Origin: CAVQND01 sp049518415
Lineage (GTDB): Bacteria; Verrucomicrobiota; Verrucomicrobiia; Limisphaerales; UBA8199
Length of the DNA: 64,000 nucleotides
Reading direction: 5' to 3'
NCBI GenBank assembly: GCA_049518415.1
Contig: JBEKRX010000023.1
Coordinates: 1 to 64,000 of the forward strand
Below are positions 17,966 through 25,716 of the stretch, piece by piece; the first letter of the stretch is position 1; each line of letters begins with the position of its first letter. The notes under the pieces were generated by a model. The model ran no database searches and was not told the origin of the DNA. It worked only from the letters and a program-made list of their open reading frames with translations. The position numbers were made by a program, and so were the translations under genes.

Positions 17966-18772
17966 ATGAAAGCCCAGGCATCCAGTGCAGCGGAACTTTC
18001 CTGGCCGCCTGCCAGTCGCAAGGGGCCTTCTGCTCAGCAGCAGTGGGCCTTCACCCTGATTGAGTTGCTGGTGGTGATTGCCATCATTGCCATCCTGGCT
18101 GCCTTGCTTTTGCCCGTCCTGGTGACCGCGAAAGAACGCGCTCGACGCGTCAATTGCAAGAACAGTCTGCGCCAGTTCATAATGGCCACGCACCTCTACG
18201 GCAACGACAGCGAGCAGTGGCTGCCAACCGGCGCATCCGACATGGGCCCGCTGGACGACCACCTTCCGGTGCTCTGCACCAATACGCGCAATGCCCTCAT
18301 CCAATATGCCGGCAACTACCGCATTATCGATTGCCCCAGCCTCGGCCAACCTTTCAACCAGCCCGCCGGCTGGATGCCGCCCGACGGCGCGGGCTACGGA
18401 GTTGTCATCGGCTACAACTATTGCGGCGGCCACACCAACACCCCCTGGCCGGCGCTGCCGGGCAGTGATGCGGTCTGGCTCTCGCCTCAGAAACTGACCG
18501 ATGCCAGCAGCCTCGTCCTGCTGTCGGACTTGAACGACTGGTCGCCTGGTTACGGCAGGAGCTTCGCGCCCCACGGCAAGAACGGGCCGGTTCTGTCTGG
18601 AAGCGATTTTGCCAACTCCGGCGCTAATGGAGCCTCCTCGCTCGCCATCGGCGCGGCCGGGGGCAACGTGGGATTGCTGGACGGCTCCGTCTCCTGGCGC
18701 AAGGCCCTGAACATGAAGAGCTATCGCGCCAGCCAACAGTGGGGCAACAGCGGCTGCCAGGCCATGTGGTGA
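17966..18772 (+). CDS. Type II secretion-like pseudopilin, H-X9-DG family
   Basis: A long basic leader precedes the prepilin peptidase site and helix FTLIELLVVIAIIAILAALLLP with Glu at +5, the class III-like prepilin signature. The C-terminal domain ends with NVGLLDGSVSWR, the H-X9-DG-type tail that defines the expanded pseudopilin families of the PVC superphylum. It follows the PQQ-propeller gene by 9 bp with a G-rich ribosome-binding region. It probably assembles in an envelope pseudopilus. No secretion machinery genes are nearby, which is usual for these scattered copies. Confidence 0.92.
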   Translation: MKAQASSAAELSWPPASRKGPSAQQQWAFTLIELLVVIAIIAILAALLLPVLVTAKERARRVNCKNSLRQFIMATHLYGNDSEQWLPTGASDMGPLDDHLPVLCTNTRNALIQYAGNYRIIDCPSLGQPFNQPAGWMPPDGAGYGVVIGYNYCGGHTNTPWPALPGSDAVWLSPQKLTDASSLVLLSDLNDWSPGYGRSFAPHGKNGPVLSGSDFANSGANGASSLAIGAAGGNVGLLDGSVSWRKALNMKSYRASQQWGNSGCQAMW

Positions 18773-18798
18773 GGGCATCCGGTGGGATTTGGAGGAAT

Positions 18799-21339
18799 TT
18801 ACTTGCGTTTGGCGGTTATTCCCAGCCCCAGCAGCGGCAAGAGTTCGTTGCTCTCCGGCACGCCGTAGTTGAAGATGACAAAGCCGCCCGTGCCGTGGCG
18901 CCGGGTGACGTTGATCTGCTCGATCAGGCGGTCCACGCCAAAATGCGACGAGGAAGCGCTGACGCCGATGCCCGGATAGCACGGGGTGCGGCCAGCCCAC
19001 TGGACCTGCCGGGCGACCATGTTCTCGAAGCTCCGGCTGCTGGGCGTATAATCCATCGGGCAGACAAAGTCCACGTAGCCCTTTTCGCACCAGAGTCGCC
19101 AGTCCTGGCCGACGCCATCGCGGTCAACTGGCCAGTTGGGAAAGACCGCCGCCGAGAGCTTGATTTTTGGTCTGATGGCCCGGGCCTGTTGGCTGACGGC
19201 TTTCACGACGGCGGTGATGTTGGCGCGCCGCCAGTCCAGCCATTGCCGGCGGAACGGGCCGCCGGCCAGCACGTCTTTGGGCCAGTCCTGGGCGGTCGCG
19301 CCCAGCGAGCGCTCGAACCGGGCCTTGCAGCCGGCGCAGAAACAGTGGTCCGCGTCCGGGTAACGGATGTAATCAAAGTGGAGGCCGTCCACGTCGTAAT
19401 TGCGGGCCAGCTCGATTAGGGAGTCGAGTTCCAGCTTCTGGTTTTCGGGGTGCGAGGGGCAAAGCCACCGTTCTTCCTTGCCTTGCGAGTCGGCCTGGAG
19501 CCGGCCTTCGCGGCGCAGGCGCCCGATGAATTGCTGCGGGGCCGCCGACCCCAGGTTCCAGTTTACCTTCCAGACGTGCATCTGGAGGCCGTGCTTGCGG
19601 CAGGCAGCCAGGCACTGGGCGACCTGGTCGCCGCGGTTCGTCACGGCTGGCGCCACCGGCAGGACCTGGCTGGGATAGAACGCCGCGCCGCCCCACAGCA
19701 GGTTGGGCAGAATGGCGGTAAAGCCGTTTTGCGCCAGCCGCTGCACAGCCTCGTCCCAGTCCAGGCCCTGCACGCCGAAGGCGCTATGACACCAGAAGGC
19801 CCGGAACTCGCCTGCCAGGGGCTGTTGCGCCAGGCAAAAGGCCTCCTTGACCCGCTGGCTGGCGGCGGCGGATGCTTCGATGGCCTGGGCGAATTTCTGT
19901 TGGGCCGCCAGCCGCAAGGCTGATTGGCGGAGCTGGGCGGCGTCTGCCAGCGCCGCGGCCACCTCTGCCCTTGAGGGGTTCAGGCGGGCAATCTGTTCGA
20001 CTGCCTGGCTATAGGTCTTAAAACCGCCGATGGTCCCAATGCGGCCAATCTCAGCCTCGGCGGCCTGCCGCCAAAGCTCGGGCGCCAGGAAGCCGGCCAT
20101 GGCCAGGAGCAGGCGCCGTTTGTTGGCCGCGTCGTCCGGGAGCAGGACATGGGTCATCACCAGGCAGTTGGTCGTGGCCACCACCGCCGCATGGCCTGTG
20201 GGCTGGCCCTGCTGGTCCAGCCACTCGCCCAGAACGCGGCCTTGGCCGGGCACCGGCTGGACGGCGCTGATGTTCCACGACTGCTGGCCCACCAGGGGCG
20301 GGGCGCCGGGCAAGGCCCCCTCCTTGAGGCGGATGGCCGAGAAGTAGCCTGCGTAGGGCGCTGGGACATGCCGGGCGCTCTCGATTCTCAGGACCGGCCA
20401 AAGCCTTTCCGGGACGGCGTAAAAGGCGAGCAATTTGCCGCCACTGTTGAGGTAGGCAATCAATTCGTCCGCCGCTCGGTCGGGCATGGAGGGGTTATGC
20501 GGCAAGACGACGAGCCTGGCCTGTTTCAACCGTGCGGCGCTTACGTCCAGGTCGCTGATGAGTGCGCAGCCGATGCCCAGGGCCTGAAACTGCCGGGCCA
20601 CTGCCTCCGCAGACTGCTCGACGCTGCGCCTTTCCTCGGGCGAGCGCTGCGCCGCGGACTCGGCCCGCAAGATGGCCACCGCCGCATCAGCCCCCAGCAG
20701 GCCGATGGGCCGAATGTCACTCAGGAAGAACTCGGTGTTCGCATCCTGCCCTCGCCAGGCCGAGAGGCGGATCGTCTTGATCTGGCCCCAACCGGCGGGT
20801 TTGCCTTCAACCGTGGTCTCGGTCTTGTCAATCTTGATGGTATTCCAATCCGTCGAAGACTCCGGGTAAAACGTTGCGTGATACCAGCCTTCACCGCTTT
20901 GGAAGTAAATGCTGAAAGACGACACCGGCGAGGCCTCGGCGCAGCGGAGCTTGAACTCGACGCCCCGGGCGGAAGCCAGGTCCAGCTTCACCGCCCGGTC
21001 CCAAGAGGCCCGCTCAATCTTCGTGTCGGCAAAATTACAGGCCAGGCGCAGGACCTTGCGGCCGTCCACCATCGCCACCGCCGCCGGCGCGGTCGCGCCC
21101 ATTGGCTGCCAAGCCGCTTGGGCGGCGGCCGCGTTCGGGTACTGGCAGTCGTCAATTGTGCTCGCGTCGGCTGGCAACTGCGCTCGGGCGCACGGTCTGA
21201 GGCCAAGAAACCACAGCGCCAGAACCAGGGCGGTTCCAGTTAATGGAACTGGTATCCTTGAAGGGACTCGGCCCGGGCGCGAATTCTTTGGGGCGGCGCC
21301 AGGGAGATTCGAGCCGGCAGTTGCGCTTGTTTGCATCAT
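18799..21339 (-). CDS. Family 10 glycosyl hydrolase (GHL10-like), multidomain
   Basis: The start was set at the first ATG of MMQTSATAG (21339), because the upstream part of the open frame is not protein-like; a hydrophobic segment (LTGTALVLALWFLGLRPCARA) follows as a signal. Residues ~40-190 form a beta-rich carbohydrate-binding-like region, ~195-340 look like a glutamine-amidotransferase-like fold (RLVVLPHNPSMPDRAADELIAYLNSGGKLLAF), and ~460-840 are the hydrolase barrel. The barrel contains FRAFWCHSAFG, MHVWKVNWN, GLHFDYIRYP, IRPKIKLSAAVFPNW and DFVCPMDYTPSS. The HFDYIRYP block is the family landmark. It should act on extracellular polysaccharide. It converges with the pseudopilin gene. Confidence 0.85.
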   Translation of the reverse strand: MMQTSATAGSNLPGAAPKNSRPGRVPSRIPVPLTGTALVLALWFLGLRPCARAQLPADASTIDDCQYPNAAAAQAAWQPMGATAPAAVAMVDGRKVLRLACNFADTKIERASWDRAVKLDLASARGVEFKLRCAEASPVSSFSIYFQSGEGWYHATFYPESSTDWNTIKIDKTETTVEGKPAGWGQIKTIRLSAWRGQDANTEFFLSDIRPIGLLGADAAVAILRAESAAQRSPEERRSVEQSAEAVARQFQALGIGCALISDLDVSAARLKQARLVVLPHNPSMPDRAADELIAYLNSGGKLLAFYAVPERLWPVLRIESARHVPAPYAGYFSAIRLKEGALPGAPPLVGQQSWNISAVQPVPGQGRVLGEWLDQQGQPTGHAAVVATTNCLVMTHVLLPDDAANKRRLLLAMAGFLAPELWRQAAEAEIGRIGTIGGFKTYSQAVEQIARLNPSRAEVAAALADAAQLRQSALRLAAQQKFAQAIEASAAASQRVKEAFCLAQQPLAGEFRAFWCHSAFGVQGLDWDEAVQRLAQNGFTAILPNLLWGGAAFYPSQVLPVAPAVTNRGDQVAQCLAACRKHGLQMHVWKVNWNLGSAAPQQFIGRLRREGRLQADSQGKEERWLCPSHPENQKLELDSLIELARNYDVDGLHFDYIRYPDADHCFCAGCKARFERSLGATAQDWPKDVLAGGPFRRQWLDWRRANITAVVKAVSQQARAIRPKIKLSAAVFPNWPVDRDGVGQDWRLWCEKGYVDFVCPMDYTPSSRSFENMVARQVQWAGRTPCYPGIGVSASSSHFGVDRLIEQINVTRRHGTGGFVIFNYGVPESNELLPLLGLGITAKRK

Positions 21340-21518
21340 GGCCACGAGCCTGCGCCAGGCAGCCCCAAAAATCAATGCCACGGTGGAATCCACCGGGCCG
21401 CCCCTGCACGCTGCCCCCTGAGCGGGAGCCAGCCCCGGACGCGCGAAACACAATAGACCGCAACAGCAAGCCACGCGTTGAGCCTTGGGACGAAAACAAA
21501 CGTGCAAGTGCCCCTCGA

Positions 21519-22190
21519 TCACCGGCGTCCAAGCTCCATTACGAGATGATGGCACAGAAAGTCTTTTGGGTAAGGTTTCCCTTGCGGCACTTCCCGTTTG
21601 TGGGTTGAAGTGCGGTGATTCCGCGCAGAGAAGATCGGATGCGGAAATAACAATTGGCCGAGGTGCGCGGTGATACCATCGAACACGACGCGGGGATTTC
21701 CTGATAACAAATATCCGATCAGTGCGCCTTCGTGCGAGAACGGCGCGGCTTTGCATTTGAGGTATTTGTCGTCCAAATCGCGCAAGTAACGAGCGAGCCT
21801 CCTATCCGTCTTGAGAACCTTGGCTTCAATTGGCCAAATCATGGAGTAATCGCCGCCACGCATGACGAAGCCGAAATCATAAGCCTTGGATCGGGCGGGA
21901 GCAGGCTCGCGACTTTCGAACTCCGGCATTTCAGGATGCAGGATGAAAGGCTCATCGCCTGTTTGACGTTCTTGGATTTTCAAACTGTGATAGGCCGTCA
22001 GACTCCTCTCGATCTCGTCCTCCGCCGCCGACCACTTGACTGTGCTCAAAACGCCCGCGCCGAGATCGTCGTAAGCCGCCCAAACTCGCCGGAGGATGAC
22101 AACGCCGGCGTCACTCGGCCAGGCTCTGAGCGAGTCGAAAGAAGCGTCTTTGGGCCACCGCTGCTCGCTTATCGTTTGCCGCCGTCTCAT
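21519..22190 (-). CDS. PD-(D/E)XK-like protein encoded with a DNA methylase
   Basis: The gene starts 9 bp after the stop of the adenine methylase on the same strand, so the two are very likely one operon. The central segment AYDFGFVMRGGDYSMIWPIEAKVLK has the spacing of a PD-(D/E)XK nuclease core (D, then E-A-K after a strand), and is followed by helical residues that could complete the fold. I do not recognise a named family. Given the partner, it may be the cleavage or specificity subunit of a restriction system. Base composition is lower in GC than in the flanking glycosidase and glutaminase genes. Confidence 0.6.
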   Translation of the reverse strand: MRRRQTISEQRWPKDASFDSLRAWPSDAGVVILRRVWAAYDDLGAGVLSTVKWSAAEDEIERSLTAYHSLKIQERQTGDEPFILHPEMPEFESREPAPARSKAYDFGFVMRGGDYSMIWPIEAKVLKTDRRLARYLRDLDDKYLKCKAAPFSHEGALIGYLLSGNPRVVFDGITAHLGQLLFPHPIFSARNHRTSTHKREVPQGKPYPKDFLCHHLVMELGRR

Positions 22191-22199
22191 GCGCGCATT

Positions 22200-25100
22200 T
22201 CACTTCCACTCCGCCCGCATGATTTCTGCGGCCACCTCGTCGGCATCGCGCATCGCCATTGAACGCGTCCACTGACGGCGCTGGTCGGGCTTGATTAGGA
22301 ACACGCTTGCGACTCTGCCGCTGGGTGTCGGGTGCGGGGCGTAGATGCGAGCGCTCCGCTCAAAGTAGAATCCAGCCCCCTTATCCGGCGCCTTCATGCA
22401 ATCGGCGTAAAGCTTGGCCAGCCTTTGCAGTAAGGCATCCGATTCGACCGGTTCAACCTGCACAGGCTTTCTGCCCGGCCAATGCAAATGGATCGCCAGC
22501 AGGCGGACGGGGAGACGTTCGGACGAGGGTTCTTGAAAAATGGTGGCACAGAGCGCTTTTTCGCCGCCGAAGCCCGCCTTCAAAACGCGGAGGAACTGTT
22601 CGGCGTATTGTCGCAAGTCAACTTCAGCGGCCGCGTTTTGCCCTTGAGGCTCTCGCACCGTCGGTTGGCGGCCCGGGGAGCGCGCGTCACCCTTGAAGTC
22701 GGGAAGCGTAAACCCGAACAGGTCTTCGATCAGGGCCCATTCGCTCTCTTTGAAATTGAAAAATCCACGGACACGCGCGTCCACGTCTTCGAGATTCTTG
22801 ATTCCGTCCAGCAAGCTGGGAGAAGGCGCCGGTAGCGGGAGGCGCCGAAGTTCATCTTCCAACGGTTGCGGAATAAACGCGGCAAACCTTCCGCTCGTTA
22901 GCAACTGGTAATACGTTGCCCATTTGCTGTTCTGTGCAAGCCACGCGGCTTCAAGAATGTCGCCACGCTCTGCCGGTGCGTGGACACTGACGTAACTGTC
23001 GGAGCACAACACTCCTTCGGTCTCCGGCGATGCATCCACAAGAGCTGCTTGGAAACGGCCCTGCGCTTCGAGCCAACTTTGCTTGATAATTAACTGCGGC
23101 GAGCGAAAGATTTGCGGCGTGCGCGGACGTTCTGCCATGGGGTTTTCGTTTTTCGGCAGCCTGTCTGGCAGTAGGTGCAGAAATGTTCCACTGGGGAAGC
23201 CCTTGGTTTCCAGTATCCGTCTGTGGAGAAGCCATGCATGACGCTTCTGGTCGGTTCCTCGAATAATGCCTTCACCAGTGTGGATCCTCCTCTCGACTCT
23301 GTACTTTTCGAGATTTGGATTTCTGCTCAGGCGTCTCAGTAATTCCAAGTCCCGCCAACTTCCCCAAGCCAGCGCCGTCCACACGAACGGATCATTGGCG
23401 GCGTCGCGGACCGGCACTGCATGAATGTCCTGTGGCTCGATGATCACACGATACCCGTCTTCACTCGTCTTCAGTGGTTTTGGGCAGATGTATTCGAGTT
23501 TGGCATCGGCAGAAGGTCTTTCGTTCCTGAACATCAGCAGGCAGGCAGGCCCAACCGCATCGTTGAACAACTCGAAGCGCAATGCAGAGAGGTTGACGAT
23601 TTCCTCGACGGTGACTGACTCGAACAGTTTCCGGCGTGCCTCGAGCGCTGGCCTTGAGCGGTTGAACAGTAATACCGTAGCTGGCTGAAGCATCGCAACT
23701 GTTCCGCCGGCCTTTGCCAACTTAGCCGCCTTGGCTGGAAATACGGGGCCGATATCGCCGTACGTAACAGGCCATTGGTGTTTGCTAGCCCACACAGACG
23801 CACTGCGGCTTCTCTTGATTGAGTTTTTACCCCACGGCGCATTTCCCAGAATTAGGTCAAACGAACCGGCATCCTGTTCGGTGCGGAAACCCGTTTCGGT
23901 TTCCAGAAAGAAATCCTTCGAGACGAGGTGCCAATCGCGTAGGCGCGGAAAAACGACCTGCTTCCAGTAGTGCCGGGGGTCTATTGCGTCGCACATTGCG
24001 AGATAGAGGCTGAAAGAGGCGACCCGAACCGCATCCCGATTAATATCCACTCCGAACAGATTGTTTTCGAGGATCGGCTTGAGGTCAGAAACCTTTGGCG
24101 CCTTGCCATGATTTGCTTTTCTCCAGCGATAGATGAGCCGTTGGAACGCCTTCACCAGGAAAATCCCCGAGCCGCACGCCGGATCCAGAACCTTCAAGTT
24201 CCATTCCTCGCTCTCCCACGGCAGCACATCATCCAAAACGAAATCCACCAAGTGCGCGGGCGTGTAATAGGCTTTGTCTCGATCGGCGTCCTCACTGACG
24301 AACTGCTCATAAACGCTGCTAATGAAATCAAGCGGAATGGTGTTGAAAGAGTACTCACGCCAGAGGGTTGTCTGGCGGTTCTCCATTTGCATCCGACCTG
24401 AAACGAAGTCAGCGAGCAAGTCCAAGTGCCTTTTCTGGACCTGGGCCTTTTCTTCTTCCCATTCGCGCTCCCTGGCCGCAGCCGAGGCTCCTTTCCCGGG
24501 AAAGAGATCGCCGTTGAATCGTCCGTTCAGCCATAGGAATAGCGCGTACGTGTCATCGCGGTCGGTCAGAATTGATTCGACGTTCGCGTGGGTGCGTGAC
24601 AACTGTCCCTGCAAACGGCTGCGCATCAGGGCCTCATCGAGGAACGGCTTGCCCTGTTTATCCTGCCGGTGAAACAGGAATTGAACAAATATCAACCGCG
24701 CCAGCAAGTCGTGGCAGACATCCTTCGGCAGGTTTGCATCCAGCAACGCCTTCCGGACATGACGAAGGTTCGCCAGGAGCAGCGCGTCGGCTCGTTCCTC
24801 CGGTCGAAACTGGTCCGTGTGCTGGCGGAAGAATTCGCCGGAAACGAGGTTCACCCAATGAAGCGCGCTGGCGGCCGTCTGTGAGAGAGACGGGAAATCT
24901 GGCTGCCCACCGACAGCGCCGGAATCGTCGAAGACAAGCTTCGTTTGGACGTCTGCCGTCGGTGGTTTGCAGCATGTCCAGGCACGAAGGCGGTCCCGTT
25001 CGGCTGTAATCAGCAGGCGTGTCCGGCAGAAATTCCACGCAAGCTTGTGAGCCAACCGAAACACCTGATCTGAGGGAGGGCTGCTGAATTCGCAAACGAC

Positions 25101-25301
25101 TGCCAAGGGGGCCTCGGTGCTGGCCGTGTCGGGTGAAGGAGACAATACGCCAACCTCAACTAAGGCCCCTTCGCGTCTGAGCGGAAGGCCGATTTTCTCC
25201 CGGGCCAATTCGGCCAAAACGCGGTTCCCTCCGCCTGAAGGTTTGATCACCTGTCGGCGGTCTGGCCAGCCTAGCTGTCGAGATGCTTGTTCCAGCAGCA
25301 T
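22200..25301 (-). CDS. Eco57I-type N6-adenine DNA methylase
   Basis: The 1033-residue protein has a helical N-terminal region, then methylase motif I LDPACGSGIFLVKAF (~residue 375), the upstream signature YEQFVSEDADRDKAYYTPAHLVDFVL, and the Eco57I-family word NNLFGVDINRDAV. The catalytic block reads ILGNAPWG where N-P-P-(W/Y/F) is expected, an Ala at the second position. A target-recognition-like C-terminal half follows. Size and order suit a type IIG-like or BREX-like methylase, but no fused nuclease is evident, so the downstream PD-(D/E)XK-like protein may serve that role. The true N terminus may be missing: an in-phase-like coding fragment lies just upstream in another frame (25302-25400). 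Confidence 0.85.
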   Translation of the reverse strand: MLLEQASRQLGWPDRRQVIKPSGGGNRVLAELAREKIGLPLRREGALVEVGVLSPSPDTASTEAPLAVVCEFSSPPSDQVFRLAHKLAWNFCRTRLLITAERDRLRAWTCCKPPTADVQTKLVFDDSGAVGGQPDFPSLSQTAASALHWVNLVSGEFFRQHTDQFRPEERADALLLANLRHVRKALLDANLPKDVCHDLLARLIFVQFLFHRQDKQGKPFLDEALMRSRLQGQLSRTHANVESILTDRDDTYALFLWLNGRFNGDLFPGKGASAAAREREWEEEKAQVQKRHLDLLADFVSGRMQMENRQTTLWREYSFNTIPLDFISSVYEQFVSEDADRDKAYYTPAHLVDFVLDDVLPWESEEWNLKVLDPACGSGIFLVKAFQRLIYRWRKANHGKAPKVSDLKPILENNLFGVDINRDAVRVASFSLYLAMCDAIDPRHYWKQVVFPRLRDWHLVSKDFFLETETGFRTEQDAGSFDLILGNAPWGKNSIKRSRSASVWASKHQWPVTYGDIGPVFPAKAAKLAKAGGTVAMLQPATVLLFNRSRPALEARRKLFESVTVEEIVNLSALRFELFNDAVGPACLLMFRNERPSADAKLEYICPKPLKTSEDGYRVIIEPQDIHAVPVRDAANDPFVWTALAWGSWRDLELLRRLSRNPNLEKYRVERRIHTGEGIIRGTDQKRHAWLLHRRILETKGFPSGTFLHLLPDRLPKNENPMAERPRTPQIFRSPQLIIKQSWLEAQGRFQAALVDASPETEGVLCSDSYVSVHAPAERGDILEAAWLAQNSKWATYYQLLTSGRFAAFIPQPLEDELRRLPLPAPSPSLLDGIKNLEDVDARVRGFFNFKESEWALIEDLFGFTLPDFKGDARSPGRQPTVREPQGQNAAAEVDLRQYAEQFLRVLKAGFGGEKALCATIFQEPSSERLPVRLLAIHLHWPGRKPVQVEPVESDALLQRLAKLYADCMKAPDKGAGFYFERSARIYAPHPTPSGRVASVFLIKPDQRRQWTRSMAMRDADEVAAEIMRAEWK

Positions 25302-25400
25302 GAGCGGATCCAGCTTAAGCCAAAGCGCTCCAGGTCGGCAAGCTCGGGATTATTCAGCAACCGCGCGGCCGTCGAGAGCGCGTAATAGTCTGGCGCCCAC
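25302..25400 (-). pseudogene. Possible out-of-frame N-terminal remnant of the methylase
   Basis: Translated on the minus strand in a frame different from the methylase start, this stretch gives WAPDYYALSTAARLLNN followed by PELADLERFGL, which looks like genuine protein. The methylase frame directly before its ATG gives KLDP then LMLLEQASRQLGW. Joining the two with one frameshift near 25317-25330 gives a smooth continuation. Either the gene carries a frameshift or the sequence has a one-base error. No start codon for the fragment is obvious. Confidence 0.45.
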
Positions 25401-25716
25401 CCCAGTCACGGGGGTTTTCTCTTCTGGCAACTCGGGCGCCGCCGGAACTTTCCCGTGGGAGTGTTTCGATGTAGGGCTGCCTGGGCTCGTCCGGTGTTTT
25501 TGGAAAGCGAAAAGGGGTCGCATCTTATACTTTTCTACATTTGCTTTTGAACGGTGGCTATTTTCTGACGCAATGGTGCTGGGGCGAGGCTGCTGGCGAG
25601 GCACACCCCACCCGGGGGCTCAATTGCACGGCTCCTGACACCCCGTCCTCCGCCTTCCATCCTCCGCGGCGCTATGCCGCTTGCCCGCCCGGAGAATTGC
25701 TCTATGCTGCCGGGGT
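25401..25716. other. Intergenic region between the methylase remnant and the glutaminase
   Basis: Roughly 300 bp between divergent genes with no recognisable coding sequence or clear repeat. It is the likely location of both promoters, but none can be pinpointed. Confidence 0.45.
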
